From assembly GCA_946415245.1 (NCBI GenBank), contig CAMKRS010000005.1:28718-92717 (forward strand): a stretch of 64,000 nucleotides of DNA, read 5' to 3'. The stretch comes from an uncultured Prevotella sp. GTDB taxonomy: Bacteria; Bacteroidota; Bacteroidia; Bacteroidales; Bacteroidaceae. Below the pieces are notes generated by a model. The model was not told where the DNA came from. It did no database searches and saw only the letters and a program-made list of their open reading frames with translations. Position numbers and translations under genes: made by a program. Of this stretch, positions 18,597-26,655 are shown in pieces (positions within the stretch are counted from its first letter, which is position 1; each line of letters starts with the position of its first letter).

Positions 18597-19375
18597 TATT
18601 TACACATGATGCCTCGTTTCGAGTTCTCAAGGAACTGGATGATGGTCTGTATCTCAGGACCATCGGGCACCTGGTCCTTGATCTGGTTGATGACATCAAA
18701 CACGCTCGTCTTTCCGTGGAACAGCAGACGATAGGCGTTGGCGATGTGCTTCTGCACCTTATCGTCGATACCAGCCTCACGCATCATCGTACTGTTGGGA
18801 CCTCCGTAGGCGAGAGGCTTACCACCAGCAATGACGAAGGGCGGGATATCCTGTGAGAAAGATGTACCTGCCTGAACGAGTGCCAGACGACCCACACGGG
18901 TGTTGGCATTCTGGATGGCACTCGACGAGAAGATCGCACCATTGCCAATCTCGCAATCGCCAGCAATCTTCACACCATAACCAAACACGCAGTAATCGCC
19001 TACAACGGTATCGTGGCTGATATGCGTACCTTCGAGCAGGAAGTTGTTGTTGCCAATCTTCGTCACACCATCGCGGTGGGTACCGCGGTTGATGACCACA
19101 TTCTCACGGATGACATTGTTGTCGCCAATCTGAACATACGACTTCTCACCACGGAAGTTAAAATCCTGTGGCAGGGCGGCAATGACGCTTCCCTGGTGGA
19201 TCTTGTTGTTATTGCCAATACGTGAACCGTCGCAGATACTGACGAAGGGGAAGATGATACAGTTGTCACCAATCTCCACATCGTCCTCGATATATACGAA
19301 GGGGAATATCTTGCAGTTGTTGCCAATCTTCGCCTTTGGCGAAATCTCAGCTTTTGGGCTTATTTCACTTGCCAT
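18596..19375 (-). CDS. lpxA: Acyl-ACP--UDP-N-acetylglucosamine O-acyltransferase
   Basis: LpxA performs the first acylation of lipid A synthesis in the cytoplasm. The 259-residue protein is built of hexapeptide repeats (AKIGNN, VEIGDN, SRIGNN, VQIGDN) forming a left-handed helix. His121 in GTHISHD corresponds to the catalytic histidine. The C-terminal helical part ends SKRGIMCK. It stands apart from lpxC, lpxD and fabZ, so a second LpxA-type gene elsewhere in the genome is possible. Confidence 0.9.
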   Translation of the reverse strand: MASEISPKAEISPKAKIGNNCKIFPFVYIEDDVEIGDNCIIFPFVSICDGSRIGNNNKIHQGSVIAALPQDFNFRGEKSYVQIGDNNVIRENVVINRGTHRDGVTKIGNNNFLLEGTHISHDTVVGDYCVFGYGVKIAGDCEIGNGAIFSSSAIQNANTRVGRLALVQAGTSFSQDIPPFVIAGGKPLAYGGPNSTMMREAGIDDKVQKHIANAYRLLFHGKTSVFDVINQIKDQVPDGPEIQTIIQFLENSKRGIMCK

Positions 19376-19377
19376 AA

Positions 19378-19411
19378 CTATTCACTATTCGTTATTCACT
19401 ATTCACTATTA
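19378..19411. repeat. Heptanucleotide array, CTATTCA type, between lpxA and the outer-membrane factor
   Basis: About four units fill the gap and touch the stop codon of the outer-membrane factor gene. Confidence 0.8.
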
Positions 19412-20788
19412 CTTCGCTCCACCGCCTAATGCCTGATACAAACTTACCACCGCCTGCATCTTGTTAAGCTGATCCGTCACCTCACTGATCTCAGCATTAA
19501 GGAGGCTAGACTGGGCAGAAATCACCTCGAGATAGGTGGTGTTGCTGGATGACTCCATCAACTTCTCCGTATCTATTACGTTCTGTTGGAGCACTGCCAC
19601 ACGCTTGCCGTCGAGTTCAGCCTTCTCAGCATAAGAGTTATAAGCGACGAGGGCATTCGACACCTCATTACCAGCCTTGTAGATGGCGTTCTGCCAGTTG
19701 TTGTAGGCCTGCTCATACTTATCCTGAGCCACTTTCAGACCAGCTACGATCTGTCCGTGCTGGAAGATGGGCTGCACCAGACTTCCTACTGCCGAGAGGA
19801 GCCACTTACCGGGATTCACCAAACCATTATTGTTGGTGAAGGCAGCGGTACCTGTCACGGTGATGTTCGGATAGAAGCGGCTACGGGCGGTCTCCACGTC
19901 ATAGAAGCACTGTGCCAGCGCCATCTCATAAGAGTGGACATCGGCACGGTTGTTCAGCATCTGGATGGCCACACCTGCAGCGAGGTCCTGAGGCAGGTTC
20001 TGATTAGCAAACGTGCCACGCTTGATGGTCTGTCCTGGCTGTCCAAGCAACAGCGAGAGCGAGTTCTCAATCTCACGGATCTGACGCTGCAGGTCAACCT
20101 TCTGCGCCTGCACCTGATAGTAGGCAGCCTCAGCACTCTGCACCGCCGTAGAGCGATAGCCCACACGGTTCTCGTGCATGAACTTCATCTTGTCCCAGGT
20201 ATCCTTGGTCAACTGCTCCATATCGTTGCTGATCTCCACCTGACGGTCGAGGGCCAACAGCGTATAATAGAGGTTGGCAATGGTAGAAATGATGTTACAC
20301 TTCACCACCGTCTGATAGTCCTTCGTGGCGATGAGCTGCATCTGTGCCGAACGCTTCACGCTGAGCAGGTTGCCGAAGAGGTCGACATTCCAGCTGGCAG
20401 AGATGGGCAGTGTATAAGCCTTTGTGGCAGCAGCCCCATCGAACGACGAGAGTGTTCCCTGCGCATTGATACCTACCGATGGCAGGAAGGCGAGTTTCGC
20501 CACCTTCAATGCCTCGGTCACCATGTGCACGTTGAGGGCAGCATTCAACAGGTCGGGGTTATTGTCGAGACCCTGCTGGATGAGCGTCTGCAACTGCGGG
20601 TCGGTAAAGACCGTGCGCCAAGGCATGTTGCCAAACGACGTGGTATCCTTTACGGCGAGCGTATCCGTCAGCGACACCGGATCGCGGACCAAACCGTCGG
20701 TCTTCACCTCCGGACGCTCGTACTTATTATAGAGTCCGCAGCTCGACAGCAGCAAGGCTGCAGACATCATCATCATGATCTTTTTCAT
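19409..20788 (-). CDS. Outer-membrane efflux lipoprotein, NodT/OprM type
   Basis: A 459-residue TolC-like channel with a lipoprotein signal (AALLLSSCGLYNKY, Cys near residue 14). It has the internally duplicated efflux domain, including LPSVGINAQGTLSSFDGA, LNNRADVHSYEMALAQCFYDVETARSRFYPNI and the C-terminal QAVVSLYQALGGG. The ATG follows the RND stop by one base. It is the third gene of a complete adaptor-pump-channel operon read right to left. Confidence 0.93.
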   Translation of the reverse strand: MKKIMMMMSAALLLSSCGLYNKYERPEVKTDGLVRDPVSLTDTLAVKDTTSFGNMPWRTVFTDPQLQTLIQQGLDNNPDLLNAALNVHMVTEALKVAKLAFLPSVGINAQGTLSSFDGAAATKAYTLPISASWNVDLFGNLLSVKRSAQMQLIATKDYQTVVKCNIISTIANLYYTLLALDRQVEISNDMEQLTKDTWDKMKFMHENRVGYRSTAVQSAEAAYYQVQAQKVDLQRQIREIENSLSLLLGQPGQTIKRGTFANQNLPQDLAAGVAIQMLNNRADVHSYEMALAQCFYDVETARSRFYPNITVTGTAAFTNNNGLVNPGKWLLSAVGSLVQPIFQHGQIVAGLKVAQDKYEQAYNNWQNAIYKAGNEVSNALVAYNSYAEKAELDGKRVAVLQQNVIDTEKLMESSSNTTYLEVISAQSSLLNAEISEVTDQLNKMQAVVSLYQALGGGAK

Positions 20789-20789
20789 A

Positions 20790-23700
20790 TTACTTCTCAA
20801 GTTCATAGTCTTCTGGTTTAGAATGTGCATATTGTTCCAGTTCGGCGGCTACCTCCGGATTCTCCTCATCCTCGAACTTCATCGGACGGAACTTCTCCTG
20901 GAGTGACTGGAAGATGACGAAGAGCGTAGGTACGACGAAGATCTGCAGCAGCGTACCGATCAACATACCACCCACAGCAGCGGCGCCCAACGTCTGGTTA
21001 CCGTTCTTACCAACACCCGAGGCGAACATCATCGGCAGCAGACCGATAACCATTGCCAAAGAGGTCATGAGGATAGGACGCAGACGGGCAGCAGCACCAA
21101 GGACAGCAGACCACGAGATGGCCATACCCGTCTCACGGCGTTCGAGAGCGAACTGCACAATCAGGATGGCGTTCTTAGCCAACAGTCCGATCAGCATGAT
21201 GAGCGAGATCTGCATGTAGATATCGTTGGCGTGGCCGAACATCATTGTGAAGAGGAAACAGCCAGCCAGACCGAACGGTACGGAGAGGATCACACACAAC
21301 GGCAGGATGTACGACTCGTACTGTGCCGAAAGGATGAGGTAGATGAAGATGATACACAACAGGAAGATCAATCCTGTGGTGTTCGATGCCTTCGCCTCCT
21401 CACGTGTCAGACCCTGATACTCGTAGGAATAACCCGCAGGCAGCATGTCGGCAGCCACCTTCTCGGCAGCCTTGATAGCCTCACCGGTAGAGTAACCATT
21501 AGCCACCGTTGCCGTCACGTTGATAGATGTAAACAGGTTGAAGCGGCTGATGTTCGTAGGACCGTAGACACGCTCCAGACGACAGAACTCCTGAAGGGGA
21601 GCCATACCCGCAGGCGTACGTACATAAATATTCTTAAGCGACTCCTCCGTCATACGGGTCTCAGGCGAGGCCTGGATCATTACACGGTAGAGCTTACCAT
21701 AAGCATTGAAGTTCGAAGCATAGAGTCCGCCATAGTAACCCTGCAGCGTGGTGAGAACGGTTGCGGGCGAGATATTACTCTGCTTACACTTGGCCACATC
21801 CACATGCACCATGTACTGCGGATAGCTGGGGTTATACGATGTCTGCGCCATCTGGAACTCCGGCAGTTTGTTGAGCTCAGCGATGTAGTCCTTCACCACA
21901 CCGAAGAATCGCTCCAGACTACCACCTGTACGGTCCTGCATCACAATCGACACACCCGAGTTGGCTGAGAAGCCAGGAATCATAGGCGGCGAGAATGCCA
22001 GGATCGAGGCATCCTTGATATGGGCAGTCTTGATGAAGATCTGCGCCACCACACCGTCGGCACTCTCCGGATCGAGGAAGAAACGGTAGATACCGTCGCC
22101 CTGCCACAGACCAGAGAGTTTCCACCAGAATCCTTTCTGACGCTCACCGAAGGGCTTCAACTTCAGGATGAAGGTAGCCTGGTCGGAACCGGCACCGGCA
22201 ATGAAGTTATAACCCTGAATCTGCTCACGGCTCTGAATGGCGGGATCAGCAGCGAGGATCTTGTCCACCTCGTCGATCACCTGTCGTGTGCGGGCCACAG
22301 AGGTGGCAGGAGGCATGGAGATGGTACAGAAGAGTGTACCCGTATCCTCAGAAGGCACGAGTCCCGTCTTCGTCGTCATCAGCGTCGTCACCAGCACGGC
22401 AATACCGATTATCACGGCGAGGCCGATGGCCAGTGGCTTGCGCACGAGTTTCTCCACACGGGTCTTATATTTGCCCAAGACCTTGTCGTAAGCCGTGTTA
22501 AACGAAGCGTGGAAACGGTCGATCATAGACATCTTCTTCTCATGGCCGTTCTCATCGTGCGGTTTCAGGAAGATGGCACAGAGGGCCGGCGACAGCGTCA
22601 GGGCGTTCAGTGCCGAGATGAAGATGGAGATAGCCATCGTCACACCGAACTCACGATAGAACGTACCCGATGTACCACCGATAAACGATACAGGGATAAA
22701 CACCGCCGCCATCACGAGTGTGATGGAGATGATGGCTCCCGAAATCTCGTTCATGGCATCGATAGAAGCCGTCAACGTCGACTTATAACCCTGGTCCAAC
22801 TTCGCATGCACGGCCTCCACCACCACGATGGCATCATCCACCACGATGGCAATAGCCAGAAGCAAGGCGGATAGCGTCAGCAGGTTGATCGAGAAACCGA
22901 ATACCGACAGGAAGAAGAACGTACCAATCAGTGACACCGGCACGGCAATCAGCGGGATCAACGTCGAACGCCAGTCCTGCAGGAACACGTAGATCACGAG
23001 GAACACCAGCAAGAGGGTGAAGAACAGCGTGAACACCACCTCCTCGATAGAGGCATACAGGAATTCCGTTACGTCGTAGTTGATCTTATAGGTCATGCCC
23101 GGCGGGAACAACTTGGCCTGCTCCTCCAGCTCGGCCTTCACCTGCTTGGCAATCTCGTTGGCGTTAGAACCGGCAATCTGCTGCACCATACCCATCACAG
23201 AGGGCAGGTTGTTGTTTCTCATCGAGACACTGTACTGCTGACCGCCCAACTCAATCTTGGCCACGTCCTTCAGTTTCAGCGTCGTACCGTCATTCTGGCT
23301 CTGGATTATAATGTCACCGAACTCCTCCGGTGTCTTCAGACGACCGGTATAGCGCAGAGCGTACTCATAAGCCACGTCCGACTCCTCACCGAACTTACCA
23401 GGAGCCGCCTCGATGTTCTGCTCAGCCAGCACATTGCTGATGTCAGAAGGCATCAGGTTGTACTGCTTCATCACATCGGGCTTCAGCCAGATACGCATTG
23501 AGTAGGTCTTCAGACCCGGGCTCTGCACGTCACCCACACCCTGGATACGCTTGATGGCGGGGATGATGTTGATGTTGTTATAGTTCGTCAGGAACTGGTC
23601 GTCGTAACGGCCGTCCTCAGAAGTCAGGGTAAACATCATCACCTGTGAGGTCTGACGCTTCATCACGGTCACACCGATACGCGTTACCTCAGCTGGCAAC

Positions 23701-24050
23701 AGCGCCAGTGCCTGCTGCACACGGTTCTGCACGTTCACGGCACACATATCGGCATTCATACCCTGGCGGAACAGCACGGAGATGCTGGCCGAACCAGAGG
23801 AAGCCGTCGAACTCAGATAGTCCATACCTTCCACACCGTTGATACTCTCCTCCAACGGCACGATCACGGAGTTCTTCACCGTCTCGGCGTCAGCACCAGG
23901 ATAACTGGTGTAAACCACCACCGTAGGCGGCGCAATATCTGGATACTGCTCAATAGGCAGCGATACCAGTCCGATAAAGCCCAGCAAGACGATGAGGATA
24001 GAGATCACCGTCGACAGCACCGGGCGTTTGATAAAATTCGTAAAAGTCAT
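20790..24050 (-). CDS. RND multidrug efflux transporter, AcrB/MexB (HAE1) type
   Basis: A 1086-residue inner-membrane pump. Twelve helices and two porter domains are recognisable, including LPIEQYPDIAPPTVVVYTSY near the start and the TM4 aspartate pair in AIAIVVDDAIVVVEAVHA. The second half starts at TTKTGLVPSEDTGTLFCTIS. The C-terminal tail is long and acidic (EENPEVAAELEQYAHSKPEDYELEK region) compared with the pump at 7-10 kb. It lies between its adaptor and channel genes. Confidence 0.96.
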   Translation of the reverse strand: MTFTNFIKRPVLSTVISILIVLLGFIGLVSLPIEQYPDIAPPTVVVYTSYPGADAETVKNSVIVPLEESINGVEGMDYLSSTASSGSASISVLFRQGMNADMCAVNVQNRVQQALALLPAEVTRIGVTVMKRQTSQVMMFTLTSEDGRYDDQFLTNYNNINIIPAIKRIQGVGDVQSPGLKTYSMRIWLKPDVMKQYNLMPSDISNVLAEQNIEAAPGKFGEESDVAYEYALRYTGRLKTPEEFGDIIIQSQNDGTTLKLKDVAKIELGGQQYSVSMRNNNLPSVMGMVQQIAGSNANEIAKQVKAELEEQAKLFPPGMTYKINYDVTEFLYASIEEVVFTLFFTLLLVFLVIYVFLQDWRSTLIPLIAVPVSLIGTFFFLSVFGFSINLLTLSALLLAIAIVVDDAIVVVEAVHAKLDQGYKSTLTASIDAMNEISGAIISITLVMAAVFIPVSFIGGTSGTFYREFGVTMAISIFISALNALTLSPALCAIFLKPHDENGHEKKMSMIDRFHASFNTAYDKVLGKYKTRVEKLVRKPLAIGLAVIIGIAVLVTTLMTTKTGLVPSEDTGTLFCTISMPPATSVARTRQVIDEVDKILAADPAIQSREQIQGYNFIAGAGSDQATFILKLKPFGERQKGFWWKLSGLWQGDGIYRFFLDPESADGVVAQIFIKTAHIKDASILAFSPPMIPGFSANSGVSIVMQDRTGGSLERFFGVVKDYIAELNKLPEFQMAQTSYNPSYPQYMVHVDVAKCKQSNISPATVLTTLQGYYGGLYASNFNAYGKLYRVMIQASPETRMTEESLKNIYVRTPAGMAPLQEFCRLERVYGPTNISRFNLFTSINVTATVANGYSTGEAIKAAEKVAADMLPAGYSYEYQGLTREEAKASNTTGLIFLLCIIFIYLILSAQYESYILPLCVILSVPFGLAGCFLFTMMFGHANDIYMQISLIMLIGLLAKNAILIVQFALERRETGMAISWSAVLGAAARLRPILMTSLAMVIGLLPMMFASGVGKNGNQTLGAAAVGGMLIGTLLQIFVVPTLFVIFQSLQEKFRPMKFEDEENPEVAAELEQYAHSKPEDYELEK

Positions 24051-24063
24051 ATCTTTAAATTTT

Positions 24064-24200
24064 TGGAGTCAGGAGACAGGAGTCAGGAGTAAAGTAGATT
24101 ACTTGGTTCCGGTGACTGACCCTTTACATTTTATATTACTGGAGAGGATTCAGATGGCAAAAGTATTCTACAGACTCCTGTCTCCTGACTCCTGTCTCCT
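24064..24200. repeat. Diverged composite element with inverted heptanucleotide arrays
   Basis: Left array 24064-24090 (AGGAGTC units) and right array 24172-24200 (GACTCCT units) are inverted copies enclosing about 80 bases. The inner part contains GTAGATTACTTGG and AAGTATTCT, matching the core of the two cca copies. In the efflux mRNA the arms could pair into a long hairpin between the adaptor and pump genes. Confidence 0.75.
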
Positions 24201-24204
24201 TTAA

Positions 24205-25383
24205 TCACTTTTTCATTGCCCCTACGATGTCGCCAGCCGTCATGGCCTTGGCCTGCTCATCAATCTTCTGCTGATACTTCTCAGGCGTGATGGGCACAAT
24301 CTCCATACCATCGTTCAGCTTGGTGATACCATTGGTCACATACTTGTCACCCACCTTCAGACCGTCGGTCACGATGTAGTTATTACCGTCGTTCTGCGGA
24401 TCCACCTTGATCTCAGTATATTTCACCTTATTGTCCTTACCCAGGGTATAGACAAACTTCTTGTTCTGCACCTCAGAGACACATGCCTGTGGTATAATAA
24501 TGGCGTCGCTGTTGCTCTTCGGGATGATGATGGAGCCAGAGCCACCGCTCTTCAACAGCTTCTCGGGATTGGGGAAGAGGGCGATCACCTGAATCGAACC
24601 CGTAGCGGGATCAATCACACCGCTCATCTTCGTCACCTTACCCTCGTGGGCATAGATGCTACCATCAGCCAGCTGCAACTGCACGTTAGGTATAGCACCC
24701 ATAGCAGCCTTCTGGCCCCCCTCGGCCTGACTCATGGCCAGTGCGTCCTTCTCCGTCAGCGAGAAATAAACCTCCATCTGCGAGTTATTCGACACGGTGG
24801 TCAGCACTGAGGCGGTATTCACCAGCGCACCCTTCTTGAAAGGCAGCGTACCTACCACACCCGAGGCGGGACTCTTCACGTAGCAGAAACTCAGCATCTC
24901 CTTGGCCGAAGCCAGACCAGCCTGAGCCAGAGAAAGAGAAGCCTTCGCACTCTCGTAGCTGTTAGTAGCCGACTGCAGTTCGAAGTCACCGATCACCTTA
25001 TTCTCAAACAATTTCTTGGCGTTCTCGTAACTCAGCTTCGCCGTGTTGCAAGCAGCCTGAGCCGTATTCACCGAAGCCTGCGACTGGCGCACCTGGGCCT
25101 GATAAGTCGCATTATCCAGCACGAAGAGCACCTGTCCGGCACCCACCGTCTGACCTTCCTTCACGTTGATCTGGGTAATGAATCCCTGTACCTTCGGACA
25201 GATCTGCACGTCCTGCACACCCTTGATCGTCGCAGGATAAGTGGTCTGCATCTGGGTACTCGACGTACCTACCGTCACCACCGGGTACTCGTTGTCGCCA
25301 AACGTAGGACGACCACCGCCGCCACCGCACGATGCGAACATCACTGCTGCAGCAGCAAACATCAAAATCTTGTTCTTTTTCAT
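24205..25383 (-). CDS. RND efflux periplasmic adaptor, lipoprotein
   Basis: A 392-residue membrane fusion protein. The lipobox MFASCGGGGG gives a lipidated cysteine near residue 19. The lipoyl-like half motifs ICPKVQGFITQINVKEGQTV and LSFCYVKSPASGVVGTLPF surround an alpha-hairpin. It is the first gene of the tripartite operon and has its own promoter. The gap of about 150 bases to the pump gene is filled by the composite repeat element. Confidence 0.94.
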   Translation of the reverse strand: MKKNKILMFAAAAVMFASCGGGGGRPTFGDNEYPVVTVGTSSTQMQTTYPATIKGVQDVQICPKVQGFITQINVKEGQTVGAGQVLFVLDNATYQAQVRQSQASVNTAQAACNTAKLSYENAKKLFENKVIGDFELQSATNSYESAKASLSLAQAGLASAKEMLSFCYVKSPASGVVGTLPFKKGALVNTASVLTTVSNNSQMEVYFSLTEKDALAMSQAEGGQKAAMGAIPNVQLQLADGSIYAHEGKVTKMSGVIDPATGSIQVIALFPNPEKLLKSGGSGSIIIPKSNSDAIIIPQACVSEVQNKKFVYTLGKDNKVKYTEIKVDPQNDGNNYIVTDGLKVGDKYVTNGITKLNDGMEIVPITPEKYQQKIDEQAKAMTAGDIVGAMKK

Positions 25384-25464
25384 ACTTATAACTATTTTGT
25401 TTAATACGTATCAAACCCATTAGCGCCTCGAAAACTCCCGAGGCGCTCTGTAGTTTCCGAGGTG

Positions 25465-25472
25465 CAAAGGTA
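25465..25472 (-). promoter_or_regulatory. -7 element of the tripartite efflux operon
   Basis: TACCTTTG on the minus strand, about 80 bases before the adaptor ATG. An A/T-rich palindromic stretch (ATATATCAATAGATATAT) lies just upstream and could be an operator. Confidence 0.6.
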
Positions 25473-25531
25473 CGAAAAATATATCAATAGATATATTCTG
25501 TTAAGACGTTTTTAACAAAGTTTATTGCGTA

Positions 25532-26605
25532 TTATAATTTTATGTAGATTTTCTTGCGGTAGAGAACGTAGCCAATAAGGAAATTGAGGGCGACGAAATA
25601 GAGAGCGTAAGCGAGGGAAGCCCACTTGAGAGGAGGAATGACGGCGTGGATCCATCCATAGACAGTTTCAGAAACACCAATATTGCCCAAAAGGATGGCC
25701 AATAACTCACTCGAAACATAAAGCGCTAAAGCGTTTACTCCAAACACGTGGAAGAAAGTGGTCCAATTGGATTTCTTCTGAATATCGATGATATACATGA
25801 GGAAGGCCTGGAGCAGGGAGGCGAGGCCGCAGGTAACCATGACGTAGCTGGGACTCCAGATGCGCTTGTTGAGGGGGAGACCGTAAGAGAGAAGGTAGCC
25901 TCCGATGACGAGGATGGTACCCACGACAAAGAGGGCAATGACCTTATCAGAAACATTATTTTTCTGACGGATGAGTTTGCCACAATAGAAGCCGAGGAGG
26001 ACATGGGCGACGGAGGAGATGGTGCCCAGCAGACCCTCGGGATCGACGGGACTCTTATGATAGAGATGATCGTAGCCGAAGAGGTTGAGATCGACCTGCG
26101 CCAGAACATTGACACTGGCATCCTCAGCATAGCCATTACCCAAGACGAGAATGGCGGTATATATAATAAGGAGGCCAATGACCACAGGGATGGTATAACG
26201 ATGGTTGCAGAAGAGGGCGAAGAGCGACACGATGCCGTAGCAGAGGGCGATGCGCTGCATGACAGCCCAGATGCGGAGATGTCCAAAGCAAAGGAAATCG
26301 CCTTCGATGGCGTTGTCGAACCAGTTGATGAAAAGGCCGATGGCAAACAACAGCACCGTTCGCTTGATGATACGACGGATGACCTTGGGCGTGGGTTTGA
26401 ACTCAGACTTCACCAGAGAGAGGTAACACGAGATACCCATGATGAAGAGGAAGAAGGGGAAGACGAGGTCGCAAGGAGTCATGCCGTTCCATTTGGCATG
26501 GTTCAGCATCTCGAAGGATTCACCCCAGCCGTTGTTGACCAATATCATTCCGGCGACGGTGATGCCGCGGAGAATGTCGAGACTTAAAAGACGATTACTT
26601 TGCAT
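25532..26605 (-). CDS. Heparan-alpha-glucosaminide N-acetyltransferase-like membrane protein (DUF5009)
   Basis: A 357-residue membrane protein with about ten hydrophobic segments. The N-terminus SLDILRGITVAGMILVNNGW and the following WNGMTPCDLVFPFFLFIMGI match the HGSNAT/COG4299 family, whose human member acetylates terminal glucosamine of heparan sulfate across the lysosomal membrane. The neighbouring gene is an alpha-N-acetylglucosaminidase, the enzyme acting after HGSNAT in that pathway. An acetyltransferase role on host or plant sugars, or on cell-envelope sugars, is inference. ATG at 26605 directly abuts a repeat. Confidence 0.85.
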   Translation of the reverse strand: MQSNRLLSLDILRGITVAGMILVNNGWGESFEMLNHAKWNGMTPCDLVFPFFLFIMGISCYLSLVKSEFKPTPKVIRRIIKRTVLLFAIGLFINWFDNAIEGDFLCFGHLRIWAVMQRIALCYGIVSLFALFCNHRYTIPVVIGLLIIYTAILVLGNGYAEDASVNVLAQVDLNLFGYDHLYHKSPVDPEGLLGTISSVAHVLLGFYCGKLIRQKNNVSDKVIALFVVGTILVIGGYLLSYGLPLNKRIWSPSYVMVTCGLASLLQAFLMYIIDIQKKSNWTTFFHVFGVNALALYVSSELLAILLGNIGVSETVYGWIHAVIPPLKWASLAYALYFVALNFLIGYVLYRKKIYIKL

Positions 26606-26606
26606 A

Positions 26607-26655
26607 ATGAATAGTGAAGAGTGAAGAATGAAGAGTGAAGAGTGATTAGTGATTA
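26607..26655. repeat. Heptanucleotide arrays between NAGLU and the HGSNAT-like gene
   Basis: GAAGAGT units with one variant fill the gap, run across the NAGLU stop codon and end next to the acetyltransferase start. Confidence 0.8.

Noticed and set aside
19586..20821. 411-codon plus-strand reading frame
   Set aside because: It is antisense to the outer-membrane efflux gene, whose family motifs are clear; the composition is that of a shadow frame.
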